DNA of 64,000 nucleotides from Clostridiales bacterium. GTDB lineage: Bacteria > Bacillota > Clostridia > Oscillospirales > Acutalibacteraceae. Position numbers and translations under genes: made by a program. Under the pieces are notes generated by a model, which was not told the origin of the DNA, made no database searches, and was given only the letters and a program-made list of their open reading frames with translations. Location: contig JAGZMM010000003.1 of assembly GCA_018364155.1 (NCBI GenBank), forward strand, positions 186,001 through 250,000, given 5' to 3'. Positions 7,905 through 19,354 of the stretch are shown piece after piece. The stretch's first letter is position 1. Every line of letters begins with the position of its first letter.

Positions 7905-9401
7905 TTATTCTTTCACAATGCGATACACGTCGAAGGAATACAAGTCGATTCCAGTGCTGATCTCCTTTGTGACGGTATAGCCCCGGTCGGTAAACCATTC
8001 CGTCTCAGCTTCCTTTTCCGGGTTACACAGATACCAGAAGGTTCCCTTAACCCCTTCCACCTGGTCTAGCGAAACCGTTACGTCAGTACCGCCGCCGTTG
8101 GTATAATGCTTATAAAATTCCCCATCCTGGTAGCACCAGCTTTCTTGCTCGGGGAAATAGTAAGCCAAGGGACCTCCCTGCTCGCCCAGCTGCAAAAGGT
8201 TCGTTAAAAACACGTCCTCTTCCCCAACCTCATTTTTTAGATACGAAACCGCCTCATCTGTCTTTGTGCCGTATTCCTCCCGGAAGGTCTGGTGATAGCT
8301 TAACCCTCCGCTGAGCAGCACACAGCATAAAAACGCTGCCAGCCAGCCTTTGTTGAGGCGCGAAGCCTCGATGGCGAAAAACAGCCAAAACAGCCCGATC
8401 CCCGGGAGCAGGTAGCGAGCGATAAACACCGGGCGCACCGCAAGGGAGAACCCGATGCCGAGAACCGCCGGCAGCAAAAACACGCCCAGTGCAAGAAGGG
8501 CCGCCCGGTCCGTCTTTCTTTTCTTCCAAAAGGCGCCCCGCACGCACCATACCGCAAACAAAACCGCAGCCAATCCAAGGCCGGCCGTGGCCACGACTGC
8601 CAAAACTTTAATGGCCGCCGGGTTCCCCGAAAGCTTGCCCGGCAGAAACAGGAATTTCGCATACTCCGCAAAAGAGGAAAGCGAGAGGGGTGCAATCCAG
8701 TAATTCCCGCTGACCATGCTCACCTGCCGCAGCAGCACGAAAAACCACGGGAGATACAGCACAAATGTAGCAGCTGCGCACAAAGCCCATTTTAGAAGCT
8801 GACCCTTTCGGTTGCGAATCATGGCGATCAGCAAAAAGAGATAGATAAATCCAATGACAATCAGCGCATACGTATGGGTATACATGCCCGCGACGCTGGC
8901 AAGAACAAAGAAAATCCATTTTGCCTTAGTCGGGGCCTCGTAAATTTCATAGGCGAGCAGCCCGCTGGCCGTGACAAAAAACATCGCCCAGGAATACATG
9001 CGCACCATCACCGCGCATTCGGACAGCATACACGGGCCGCACAGCAAAAGCAGGATAAACAAAAGGCCCGCCCGGTCCCCAAACCGGCGCCGCACCAGAG
9101 TGGCGCCCAGCACCATCGTTGCCGTTACCCCGGCAATGGACACCAGCTTCATGACCATTAGATTGTACCCGAACACGCTGGTTACCAGCTTGAGAACAAA
9201 ATAATAAAGCGGCGGATGCACGTCGGTCAGGTTCTGCTCGATGATTCCCCAATAGCTCTGACGGGCCATAAAGGTAGAATAGGCCTCGTCAAACCAGACG
9301 CTGTTGTTAAAGCAAAGGGACACCATAACCCCTACGGAAAGCAGGATAGCGGCGGTGAAAATGGCATTGGCATACCGTTTGCATCGGCAATTTTGTAACA
9401 A
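7905..9401 (-). CDS. Glycosyltransferase family 39-type membrane protein
   Basis: 498 residues from a TTG at 9401, five bases after GGAGGGG; an in-frame ATG at 9425 has no ribosome site. About ten hydrophobic segments fill the first 370 residues, followed by a soluble extracellular domain. The first loop has NNSVWFDEAYSTF, the acidic motif of GT39/ArnT-type transferases that take sugar from a polyprenyl-phosphate donor. HPPLYYF follows, as is common in this family. It probably decorates a surface protein or glycan outside the membrane; the acceptor is unknown. Single gene with its own promoter. Confidence 0.8.
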   Translation of the reverse strand: MLQNCRCKRYANAIFTAAILLSVGVMVSLCFNNSVWFDEAYSTFMARQSYWGIIEQNLTDVHPPLYYFVLKLVTSVFGYNLMVMKLVSIAGVTATMVLGATLVRRRFGDRAGLLFILLLLCGPCMLSECAVMVRMYSWAMFFVTASGLLAYEIYEAPTKAKWIFFVLASVAGMYTHTYALIVIGFIYLFLLIAMIRNRKGQLLKWALCAAATFVLYLPWFFVLLRQVSMVSGNYWIAPLSLSSFAEYAKFLFLPGKLSGNPAAIKVLAVVATAGLGLAAVLFAVWCVRGAFWKKRKTDRAALLALGVFLLPAVLGIGFSLAVRPVFIARYLLPGIGLFWLFFAIEASRLNKGWLAAFLCCVLLSGGLSYHQTFREEYGTKTDEAVSYLKNEVGEEDVFLTNLLQLGEQGGPLAYYFPEQESWCYQDGEFYKHYTNGGGTDVTVSLDQVEGVKGTFWYLCNPEKEAETEWFTDRGYTVTKEISTGIDLYSFDVYRIVKE

Positions 9402-9433
9402 AAGAACCCCTCCATTCCTCTCCATCTTTTTGC

Positions 9434-9462
9434 ATTATACCGTATCGGATAAAAATTGTCCA
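9434..9462 (-). promoter_or_regulatory. Promoter of the GT39 gene
   Basis: Minus strand TGGACA (9462-9457), 17 bases, TATAAT (9439-9434). Confidence 0.65.
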
Positions 9463-9557
9463 ATTGTTTGTATTTTCCTATCTGCACGATCGGAGCCGGT
9501 AAACCGATGGAAGCAAAAAAGGGCGGGGCCATCACACGATTAGGCGATTTGCTTTTG

Positions 9558-9590
9558 TCAAAAAGAAAGAAGGCTCTCGGTCGAGAGCCC
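9558..9590 (-). terminator. Terminator after the Lgt-like gene
   Basis: Arms GGCTCTCG (9572-9579) and CGAGAGCC (9582-9589); the minus transcript continues TTCTTTCTTTTTG. Confidence 0.75.
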
Positions 9591-9630
9591 TCTGTTTTCA
9601 TAAACGCTGTGTTGCCGCCAATTTCCGGTT

Positions 9631-10449
9631 TTATCCTTCTGACGCCGGCTGCATCCGCTTTTTAGCGCGAAGCCCCTGCCAAAGCAGGGCACAGCCCGCC
9701 GCGACAAACAGGAGAATGCTGATCCACTGGGAAGTAGACACGCCGAAGAGGAACCCCCGGTAAGCGTCCCCCCGCCAGAACTCCAGCACAAAGCGGCCTG
9801 CGGAATAGGCAAGCAGATACAAAAGAAACAGCTTTCCTTTGCAAAGCCCCTTTTTCAAAAGCCAGGCCAGCACCACAAACAGCAGCAGGTTGAATCCCGC
9901 CTCCACCAGCTGGACCGGAAACCGGCGCACGCCGTTGGCCGCTTCTACCAGGCTGTGCTCGAAAACAATGCCAAAGTCGCTTTCCACTCCGTAACAGCAG
10001 CCGCCTAAAAAGCAGCCAATGCGCCCGAACATATGAAACAGCGGTACCGCGGGAGCGATCATGTCGGTATAAGCAGCAAGGTCTAGCTTCTTTTTGCCGC
10101 AGCGTGCGTAAAGAAAGCCCGCCGCCATACCGCCCAGCAGCCCGCCGTAAAACACCGAGCCGCCGAAAACCGCCAGAAAGCTATCCACCAGTTCACCTGC
10201 TGCGATAATCTCTGGAAGATGGGTAAAGAACACCAGCAGGGCGTTCCAATTGGTCAGCGCGAAAAGAACGTGGCTGCCCAGCAGCACGCCGATGCAGGAT
10301 ACCAGCAGCAGGACGATCATATTGTTTTCGTCATGACCTCGTTTTTTCGCCGCCCGGCAGGAAAAAAGCCCCGCAGCGAAAACGCCCAGCAGGGCAGTGA
10401 CCATATAGGTTCCGATGGTTTTTCCAAAGAGCTCAAAGGTGGGAAACAT
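9631..10449 (-). CDS. Lgt-family membrane protein (divergent prolipoprotein diacylglyceryl transferase)
   Basis: 272 residues, about seven membrane segments; GAGGAGAG before the ATG. The fold matches Lgt: LFGKTIGTYMV at the N-terminus, FGGSVFYGGLLGG in the middle, and a terminal membrane helix after AGRFVLEFWRGD. The signature is HMFGRIGCFLGGCCYG, where classical Lgt has GRIGNF followed by Asn and Glu; here Cys and Gly replace them. It may transfer diacylglycerol to prelipoproteins or be a paralog with another lipid-transfer role. A second protein with the same variant signature is encoded at 20512-21252. Monocistronic. Confidence 0.72.
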   Translation of the reverse strand: MFPTFELFGKTIGTYMVTALLGVFAAGLFSCRAAKKRGHDENNMIVLLLVSCIGVLLGSHVLFALTNWNALLVFFTHLPEIIAAGELVDSFLAVFGGSVFYGGLLGGMAAGFLYARCGKKKLDLAAYTDMIAPAVPLFHMFGRIGCFLGGCCYGVESDFGIVFEHSLVEAANGVRRFPVQLVEAGFNLLLFVVLAWLLKKGLCKGKLFLLYLLAYSAGRFVLEFWRGDAYRGFLFGVSTSQWISILLFVAAGCALLWQGLRAKKRMQPASEG

Positions 10450-10469
10450 AATTCTCTCCTCTATTTGGC

Positions 10470-10511
10470 AATGAAAAAGAAAATACCATGCGCCCGTGCG
10501 AGCGCATGGTA
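10470..10511 (-). terminator. Terminator after the small membrane protein
   Basis: Arms TACCATGCGC (10484-10493) and GCGCATGGTA (10502-10511), T-rich tail on the minus transcript. Confidence 0.8.
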
Positions 10512-10533
10512 CCGATACGTCTTTGCTTACAGG

Positions 10534-10821
10534 TCAGGAAAGAGCGCCGTATGCACCGAGAATGCCCACAGAACCGAGCGCACACAGAGCGCAGATCACA
10601 CCGATGGCGCCGATGGCAGTACCAATGATACCAAGCACGAAACCAGCGGTTGCAAGGCCGGTGTTACCGGGTTCCGCCAGTTTGCGGCCCTTCACGCCAA
10701 AGACAATACCAAGGATTGCCAAAATGAAGGTAAAATAGGAGACAATCGGAATCCACGCCCCTACGATGCCCAAAATGCCGCAAACCAACGCTGCGATGGA
10801 ATACTTTTTCCCAATATCCAT
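10534..10821 (-). CDS. Small membrane protein, DUF4190-like
   Basis: 95 residues from the ATG at 10821 (GAGG seven bases upstream). Two Gly/Ala-rich hydrophobic hairpins flank a short loop FGVKGRKLAEPGNTGLATAG. The pattern SIAALVCGILGIVGAWIP and then GFVLGIIGTAIGAIGVIC is typical of DUF4190-type proteins of unknown function. Own terminator; no obvious partner. Confidence 0.65.
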   Translation of the reverse strand: MDIGKKYSIAALVCGILGIVGAWIPIVSYFTFILAILGIVFGVKGRKLAEPGNTGLATAGFVLGIIGTAIGAIGVICALCALGSVGILGAYGALS

Positions 10822-11418
10822 TTTCATACCTCATTTCTCACGCTTATGCGATAATATTTGAAATCATTCTATCATGGGCGTACACAATTTGTCAACAAAT
10901 TTGTCGAAAAAACTTCATAATTTGATTTCCAATCTTTGTGTATTGTTTCTAGTTTTATGATCTTTATCCCGCTCGGTCATTTTTCCAACTGCCTTCCTCC
11001 TTTCTTTCCTATTCTTGCGGTGTTCTCCGTGTCAACCCCATATGATTTTGGCACATGGGGTTGATTGCTCGCAACGATAGAAAGAACTATCCGTTTCATC
11101 CATACCCATATGAGAGAGAACGTACAAATATGTCCTTCGGCGAATGAAATGCTTCCGTAAAGCGATCCCGAAGCGCTGACCGCCGTGCGGCAGACGGGAG
11201 ATTCACAGGGAATGCCGCCTGCCGCCCATGTGCAAGCAGAGCCCGGCGCTCTCCTTTCACCGCCGCTTCGATCTGCATGAAAATGCCGCTGCACGGCCTT
11301 TTCAGGGACCGGACGGCTTTTTTGCCGTCTTTGTGGGACCAATCGAAAAGCAGGACACATAAAATTCCGGTTTTTGTCCCAAAATAACGGTAACAAATAA
11401 GGAAAAGAGCGTGATAAC
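10822..11418. other. 597-bp intergenic region, no gene seen
   Basis: AT-rich at 10850-10970, then GC-rich. It holds a hairpin with arms TCAACCCCAT (11032-11041) and ATGGGGTTGA (11055-11064), and a short terminator-like hairpin GACGGC-TTTTTT-GCCGTC (11312-11329). It must carry the promoters of the minus-strand small gene and of the enolase operon, but I could not fix either. No known riboswitch was recognised. Confidence 0.5.
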
Positions 11419-12717
11419 ATGGATTCTCTTACCATTGAGAAGGTATGCGGCCGGCAGATTTTTGATTCCCGCGGTACGCCCACGGTAGAGGCGAGCGTCA
11501 CCCTGTCGGATGGCACCTGTTGTGCGGCAAGCGTCCCTTCCGGCGCGTCCACCGGCATGTTCGAGGCCTGCGAGCTGCGCGACTGCGAAAAGGAGTTCAG
11601 CGGCAAAGGAGTATACAAAGCGGTCAACAACGTCAACACTCTGTTAAACGACGCCCTCAAAGGAAAACCCGCTTGCTGCCCCTTCGGGGTGGATAAGGCC
11701 ATGCAGGTGGCCGACGGCACGGAAAACAAGTCCGCCCTAGGAGCCAACGCCATTCTGGCGGTATCTTTAGCCTGTGCAAAGGCGGCGGCCAAGGCAAAAG
11801 GGCTGGAATTCTACCGGTACTTGGGCGGCGTAAACGGCGTGATCCTTCCGGTTCCCATGATGAACATTTTAAACGGCGGGGCCCACGCCAGCAACAACGT
11901 GGACATTCAGGAGTTCATGATTATGCCCGTGGGCGCGAAAAGCTTCCGGCAGGCCATGCAGATGGGAGTGGAAACCTACGTGCAGCTGGGCAAAACCCTC
12001 AAGGAACGTAAGCTTTCCACCACAGTCGGAGACGAAGGAGGCTTTGCGCCCAATTTAGACAGCGACGAAACCGCCCTAACCCTTCTGGTGGAAGCCATCG
12101 AAAGGGCGGGCTACCGGCCGGGGCAGGACATCGGCATCGCTCTGGACGCGGCGGCCAGCGAATGGGCGGAAAAAGACGGCTACCGGTTCCCAAAGAAAGG
12201 GGAATCCATTTCAAAAGCAGCGCTGATGGATTATTTTGAGCGTCTGTGCGGCCTTTACCCTATTCTTTCTATTGAGGACCCGCTTTCCGAGGAGGATTTC
12301 GACGGGTTTTCCCAGATCACCCGGCGGCTGGGCAAAACCGTGCAGATCGTGGGAGACGACCTGTTTGTAACCAATCCCAAGCGGCTGCAAAAGGGAATCG
12401 ACGGGCAAAGCGCCAACGCCATTTTAGTCAAGCCCAATCAGATTGGAACCCTGTCTCAAACCATGGAGGCGGTGCGCCTTGCCAAGCGAAACGGCTACGG
12501 CGCCATCCTCTCCCACCGCTCGGGTGAGACGGAGGACACCTCCATCGCCGACCTTGCGGTGGCGTTAAACGCCGGACAGATCAAAACCGGCGCGCCCGCA
12601 CGCACCGACCGGGTCTGCAAGTACAACCGCCTGCTTCGCATTGAGCAGCTACTGGGCGAGTCGGCCGTATACGCGGGGACCTTTTACATTCCGGGGAAAG
12701 GAAGGTTTTTCGCATGA
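11419..12717 (+). CDS. eno: Enolase
   Basis: 432 residues, normal family length. Converts 2-phosphoglycerate to phosphoenolpyruvate with Mg2+. Key segments are intact: QIFDSRGTPTVEA, the mobile loop SVPSGASTG, GGAHASNNVDIQEFMI, TTVGDEGGFAPN with the catalytic Glu, LSIEDPL, VGDDLFVTNP, and ILVKPNQIGT with the catalytic Lys followed by SHRSGETED. The weak GGAAAAGAGCG precedes the ATG. Its stop overlaps the ATG of the next gene (ATGATGA at 12714), coupling it to a 2-oxoacid:ferredoxin oxidoreductase. Whether it is the only enolase in the genome cannot be told here. Confidence 0.96.
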   Translation: MDSLTIEKVCGRQIFDSRGTPTVEASVTLSDGTCCAASVPSGASTGMFEACELRDCEKEFSGKGVYKAVNNVNTLLNDALKGKPACCPFGVDKAMQVADGTENKSALGANAILAVSLACAKAAAKAKGLEFYRYLGGVNGVILPVPMMNILNGGAHASNNVDIQEFMIMPVGAKSFRQAMQMGVETYVQLGKTLKERKLSTTVGDEGGFAPNLDSDETALTLLVEAIERAGYRPGQDIGIALDAAASEWAEKDGYRFPKKGESISKAALMDYFERLCGLYPILSIEDPLSEEDFDGFSQITRRLGKTVQIVGDDLFVTNPKRLQKGIDGQSANAILVKPNQIGTLSQTMEAVRLAKRNGYGAILSHRSGETEDTSIADLAVALNAGQIKTGAPARTDRVCKYNRLLRIEQLLGESAVYAGTFYIPGKGRFFA

Positions 12718-13808
12718 TGAAAGCGATGAAGCTGCCGGTTACCAATGACGCCGGCTATTATGAAATGCGTTTGGAGAGCATCGGGGGCTTAGGGGCCAAC
12801 TTGTGCGGCAAGCTCTTAGGCGAGCTGGGGGCCATTTACCTGGGGCTCAATTCCGCCAGCTTTTCCAGCTACGGCTCGGAGAAACGGGGGTCTCCTGTCA
12901 AGGCGTATATCCGCTGGTGCGCGCCCGACAAAGAGCTGCGCATCAATAGCCCCGTAGAGACGCCTCACCTATTGGGTCTCTTTCATGAGGCCATGGCGGG
13001 CAAGCACCCGGTGACCGCCGGGGTGGACGAGCGCACAAAAGTGGTCCTCAACACCGGCCTTTCTGTGGATGAAGCCCGCGAGCAGCTGAAGCTGGCGGCC
13101 GGGGAGCTTTTCTGCATCGACGGGCAGACCATTGCCATGGAAAGCAAAACCCGTATCAACATGGTGATGCTAGGCGCTCTGGCGAAGGCCTCGGGCTTCA
13201 TTCCCCTAGAGCCGGTTCTCAAGCTGGTGGAGGACACAGTGGGCAAAAAGTACCCCGATTTGCTTTGTGCCAATCTGGAGGGGGTCAAGCGAGGCTACCG
13301 CGAAGTCACCAGCAAACAGTTTGATCTGGACGGGAAGTTTGACGAAGTTCCTTATCAGGAGACCCGCACCCGCTGGGGCTATGAAAACGCGCCCATCGGC
13401 GGGGTGAATCCCCACATCGGCAGCACCGTGTCCAATGACCTGTCCGCCAGCCGGGAGGGATATATCCCCCTCTTTCTGCCGGAAAAGTGCATCAATTGCG
13501 GCTTGTGCGACACCACCTGCCCGGACATGGTGTTCCAGTTCAAAGAAGGCGAGTACAAGGGCCGCAAGGCCATGGTAAACACCGGGCTCGACTACCACCA
13601 TTGCAAGGGCTGCCTGCGGTGTGTGGCGGTCTGCCCCACCAATGCTTTGGTAGCCGGCAAGGAGCGGGAGCATCCGGAGAAGAAGTATTTCGTGCGCAAC
13701 AAGGACCTGATCGCCGAGCACGTGGACTTTGAAGCGGCAGGGCCCAACTCCTGGATTACCAGCGAGGCATACCTGGACGAAAAACGAGTGGACGGAGGTT
13801 TGGTATGA
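12714..13808 (+). CDS. 2-oxoacid:ferredoxin oxidoreductase, fused gamma-delta subunit
   Basis: 364 residues. Residues about 15-200 are the gamma domain (LESIGGLGANLCGKLLGELG, then SYGSEKRGSPVKAYIRW). Residues about 255-320 are a delta-type 2[4Fe-4S] ferredoxin (CINCGLCDTTCPD and CKGCLRCVAVCPTNAL). The protein carries electrons from the catalytic alpha-beta partner, encoded next, to ferredoxin. Both ends overlap neighbours by four bases (ATGA). In most bacteria gamma and delta are separate or all domains are one polypeptide, so this two-by-two fusion is less usual. Substrate is probably pyruvate, judged only by the link to enolase. Confidence 0.88.
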   Translation: MMKAMKLPVTNDAGYYEMRLESIGGLGANLCGKLLGELGAIYLGLNSASFSSYGSEKRGSPVKAYIRWCAPDKELRINSPVETPHLLGLFHEAMAGKHPVTAGVDERTKVVLNTGLSVDEAREQLKLAAGELFCIDGQTIAMESKTRINMVMLGALAKASGFIPLEPVLKLVEDTVGKKYPDLLCANLEGVKRGYREVTSKQFDLDGKFDEVPYQETRTRWGYENAPIGGVNPHIGSTVSNDLSASREGYIPLFLPEKCINCGLCDTTCPDMVFQFKEGEYKGRKAMVNTGLDYHHCKGCLRCVAVCPTNALVAGKEREHPEKKYFVRNKDLIAEHVDFEAAGPNSWITSEAYLDEKRVDGGLV

Positions 13809-16036
13809 GAGTGGAACAAAGCGTGCTCTTCGAGAGCGGAAACGAGCTGGCGGCCTACGCCGCCAAACAGATCAACTACCATGTGATGGGCTACTATCCC
13901 ATCACCCCCTCCACCCAAATCGCCGAGCATCTGGACCTTTTAAAGTCGGAAGGGGCACACGACATTTCCCTACTGGCGGCGGAAGGGGAGCATTCCGCGG
14001 CGGGCATCTGCTACGGCGCGTCCACCGGCGGGGGCCGGGTGTTCAACGCCACCAGCGCAAACGGCCTGCTCTACGCCTTGGAGCAGCTGCCGGTTCAATC
14101 GGGAACCCGGTTCCCGATGGTGCTCAACGTGGCCTGCCGCACAGTGTCCGGCCCCTTGGACATCAAGGGGGACCACAGCGACATCATGTACGCCTTAAAC
14201 ACCGGCTGGATCATTCTCTTCGCCAACTCTCCTCAGGCGGTGTACGATTTTAACCTGTGCGCGCTGAAAATCGCGGAAGCGGTGAAGCTGCCGGTGATCG
14301 TGGCGTTTGACGGGTTCTTTACCTCCCACCAGAAGCGCCGGTGCGAAGTGTTTCAAAAGGACAGCGACGTGCAGAGTTTCCTGGGCGAATATCACCCGGA
14401 ATATACGGCTCTTGACCCGGAACACCCGGTGTCCATTGGTTCTTATATGAACGAACCGGATCTGATGAACAACAAGTTCCAGCTTCATAAGGCCATGGAG
14501 GAAGCGCGGGACGTCATCGGGCAGGTGTTTGATGAGTTTGGGGAGCTAACCGGCCGAAAATACGAGGACACCGACGCCTACAAAGCAGAGGATGCCGACG
14601 TACTGCTGGTGCTGCTTGGCTCCAGCTTCCACACCGCCAAGGAAGCGGTGGACGATTACCGCAAGGAAGGGAAAGCCTGCGGCGTCATCACCACCCATGT
14701 CCTGCGCCCCTTCCCGGCAAAAGCGCTTGCCGCGCTGTGCCGGAATGCGAAAACCGTCGTGGTGGGCGACCGGCAGGACAGTTACGGCGCCGGCGGCGGC
14801 AACCTGACCTTAGAGCTCAAAGCGGCCTTGCAGTCGGCCGGGAGCACAGCGCGGGTTATAAGCCGCATCTACGGCCTGGGCGGACGGGATTTTTATGTTG
14901 AGGACGCCAAGGAGCTGCTGAACGCAGGGTTCTCCCAGGACGTCCCTGCCTTTGGCTATCTGAATATCTATCCGGGCGACGAAAGCCTTAAGGTCAAGCC
15001 CTATTTTCATCCCGTCACCGAGAAAGAGGCTTCTTTGGGGCTCACCAAGTGCGAGCGAAACGAGGAGACCGGGAAAATGGTGGTCAAGGGCGGGCTTGTA
15101 AGCGAGTCCACCCGGATGCCCAAGCGCTTGGCGCCCGGGCACGGGGCCTGCCCCGGCTGCGGCATTCCGGTCAACGTAAACCTTCTTCTGCGGGGCATCG
15201 AAGGAAACGTGGTGCTTTTGTTCCAAACCGGGTGCGGCATGGTGGTCACCACCGCCTATCCAAAAACCTCCTTCAAGGTTCCCTATGTGCACAACCTTTT
15301 CCAGAACGGGGCCGCTACCCTATCGGGGCTGGTGGAAATGTTCCACCAGCGGCAAAAACGCGGAGAAATGCCCAAGGGCAAGATCACCTTTCTCATGATC
15401 AGCGGCGACGGGGGTATGGACATCGGCATGGGTTCCGCCATCGGCACGGCACTGCGCGGCAGCAACCTGATTTTGATGGAATACGACAACGGCGGGTATA
15501 TGAACACCGGCTATCAACTTTCCTATTCCACCCCCAAGGGAGCCAAAAGCTCCACCTCCCATGTGGGCAAGTACCAGTACGGCAAGCAGTTCTTCCACAA
15601 GGACACGCCGCAAATCATGGCCGCTACCAACATTCCCTATGTGGCCACAGTGGCAGAATCGAACCCCGCCGATTTTATCAAAAAAGCGGCTAAGGCGCAA
15701 AAGTATGCAGACGAATACGGCATGGTCTATCTCAAGGCCCTGTCCGCCTGTCCTTTAAACTGGAGCGACCGGCCTAACCTGGAGCGCAAGGTGATCGGCG
15801 CAGCGGTGGACTGCTGCTATTTCCCGCTTTACGAAATCGAAAACGGAGTGACGGCATTGAGCTACGACCCGGAAGCAAAGGGCAAGAAAATCCCGGTGAT
15901 CGACTGGCTTTCCATGATGGGGCGCACGAGGCACTTAAAAAAGGACGTGTACGCTCCGGTGGTGGAAAGCATCCAGGAAGAAGTGGACCGGCGGTGGGCG
16001 CGCCTCAAAGCCAAGGCGGACTGCGAACTGTTATAA
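13805..16036 (+). CDS. 2-oxoacid:ferredoxin oxidoreductase, fused alpha-beta subunit
   Basis: 743 residues. The N-terminal half is the alpha subunit: GYYPITPSTQIAEHL, LLAAEGEHSAAGICYGAS, TSANGLLYALEQLP, and domain II ending VVVGDRQDSYGAGGG. The C-terminal half is beta: HGACPGCGIPVNVN ligates a [4Fe-4S] cluster, and SGDGGMDIGMGSA to EYDNGGYMNTGYQ is the thiamine-diphosphate/Mg2+ site. It oxidatively decarboxylates a 2-oxoacid to an acyl-CoA, with electrons leaving via the gamma-delta protein. Last gene of the eno operon, followed by a strong terminator. Pyruvate is the most likely substrate given the neighbour. Confidence 0.9.
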   Translation: MRVEQSVLFESGNELAAYAAKQINYHVMGYYPITPSTQIAEHLDLLKSEGAHDISLLAAEGEHSAAGICYGASTGGGRVFNATSANGLLYALEQLPVQSGTRFPMVLNVACRTVSGPLDIKGDHSDIMYALNTGWIILFANSPQAVYDFNLCALKIAEAVKLPVIVAFDGFFTSHQKRRCEVFQKDSDVQSFLGEYHPEYTALDPEHPVSIGSYMNEPDLMNNKFQLHKAMEEARDVIGQVFDEFGELTGRKYEDTDAYKAEDADVLLVLLGSSFHTAKEAVDDYRKEGKACGVITTHVLRPFPAKALAALCRNAKTVVVGDRQDSYGAGGGNLTLELKAALQSAGSTARVISRIYGLGGRDFYVEDAKELLNAGFSQDVPAFGYLNIYPGDESLKVKPYFHPVTEKEASLGLTKCERNEETGKMVVKGGLVSESTRMPKRLAPGHGACPGCGIPVNVNLLLRGIEGNVVLLFQTGCGMVVTTAYPKTSFKVPYVHNLFQNGAATLSGLVEMFHQRQKRGEMPKGKITFLMISGDGGMDIGMGSAIGTALRGSNLILMEYDNGGYMNTGYQLSYSTPKGAKSSTSHVGKYQYGKQFFHKDTPQIMAATNIPYVATVAESNPADFIKKAAKAQKYADEYGMVYLKALSACPLNWSDRPNLERKVIGAAVDCCYFPLYEIENGVTALSYDPEAKGKKIPVIDWLSMMGRTRHLKKDVYAPVVESIQEEVDRRWARLKAKADCELL

Positions 16037-16094
16037 CGGAGGAGACCTGTTCTCAGCGCCGCATCGCTTTTCTTCTGCCCAGTTTCTCACTTTA

Positions 16095-16134
16095 AGCAAA
16101 AAGCCTCTGGGAACCAATGGTTCCCAGAGGCTTT
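16095..16134. terminator. Bidirectional terminator between the eno operon and kduI
   Basis: Arms AAGCCTCTGGGAACC (16101-16115) and its exact complement (16119-16133). T-runs follow in both directions. Confidence 0.9.
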
Positions 16135-16156
16135 GTTCGCTCAGAAGGGTTCTTCC

Positions 16157-17011
16157 TTATTTGATGGCGTTCATGTCGCAGTGGTCCATGTCGTCAAAGG
16201 TCTGGTTCTCGCCCACCATACCCCAGATGAAGGAATATGCATGGGTGCCCACACCGGAATGGATGGACCAGCTCGGAGAAATTACCGCCTGCTCGTTGCG
16301 CATAACGATGGTGCGCAGCTCGGTGGGTTCGCCCATCAGATGGAACACCACCTGGTTCTCCGGAATGTCCAGATACAGGTACACTTCCATGCGGCGCTCA
16401 TGGGTGTGACAGGGCATGGTGTTCCACACGCTGCCCTCTTCGAGCTGGGTCAGGCCCATGGTGAGCTGGCAGCTCTTCATGACTTCCGGATGAATGTACT
16501 GGTTGATGACGCGCTTGTTGGCGTGCTCTACGTCTCCGCAGGGAACCTTGCGGGCCTTGGTGATATCAATGTGCACAGTGGGATAGGTGGTGTGCGCCGG
16601 GGCGGAGAGGGTGTAGAACTTGGCCGGAGCGTTCTTATCGTCGCTCTCGAACACCACTTCCTTTGCGCCCATGCCTACATACAGGCCGTCTCTCGGATTG
16701 AGGACGTACTTTTTGCCGTCCACGGTGATCGCGCCCTTGCCGCCGATGTTGATGACGCCAAGCTCACGGCGCTCCAGGAAAAAGTCGGTGCCAAGGTTTG
16801 TCATGGTGTTAAGACCCTCGCCCAACTCCAGAGGCTTGTCCGTGGGGGTGTAGCCCATGGTGATGATCCGGTCGATATGGCTGTAAATTCTGCGGATTTC
16901 ACCGGGAACAAAGATTTCCTCAATCAAAAATTCCTCACGCAGACGGTCGGTGTCGTAATGCTTCGCGTCCTTGGAATTGGACGGCTGACGGATTTCCATT
17001 GCCAGTGCCAT
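16157..17011 (-). CDS. kduI: 5-dehydro-4-deoxy-D-glucuronate isomerase
   Basis: 284 residues; AAAGGAG ten bases before the ATG. Converts 5-keto-4-deoxyuronate to 2,5-diketo-3-deoxygluconate in pectin breakdown. The zinc site is visible as MPCHTHERRMEVYLY (two His and Glu), with another His in WSIHSGVGTHAYSF. The C-terminal WGMVGENQTFDDMD is a typical family ending. It takes the product of GH105 (6693-7736). Later pathway genes (kduD, kdgK, kdgA) are not in the window. A -10 TACAAT lies about 80 bases upstream. Confidence 0.95.
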   Translation of the reverse strand: MALAMEIRQPSNSKDAKHYDTDRLREEFLIEEIFVPGEIRRIYSHIDRIITMGYTPTDKPLELGEGLNTMTNLGTDFFLERRELGVINIGGKGAITVDGKKYVLNPRDGLYVGMGAKEVVFESDDKNAPAKFYTLSAPAHTTYPTVHIDITKARKVPCGDVEHANKRVINQYIHPEVMKSCQLTMGLTQLEEGSVWNTMPCHTHERRMEVYLYLDIPENQVVFHLMGEPTELRTIVMRNEQAVISPSWSIHSGVGTHAYSFIWGMVGENQTFDDMDHCDMNAIK

Positions 17012-17164
17012 TGCTGCATCGCTCCTTTTTTCAGTCGAAGTTGTTCATCCGGCCCTTTGGGCCGAAAAAGCCTACTCTTATTGTACCACAGTCCCTTTCT
17101 TTTTAAAAGGAGAAAGAGTAAACGGAATGGGCCTCTTCTTCCCCTTTCCCCTTGTGCAGGATGC

Positions 17165-19345
<2,181 letters not shown>

Positions 19346-19354
19346 GCAGGTACC

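Noticed and set aside
10822..11418. Fluoride or other riboswitch before eno
   Set aside because: Fluoride riboswitches sometimes precede eno, so I looked for the crcB-type consensus and did not find it; only simple hairpins are present.
10977..11792. Open frame on the minus strand overlapping the start of eno
   Set aside because: Covers the eno leader and its first 370 bases; the enolase reading is certain and this product is low-complexity noise.
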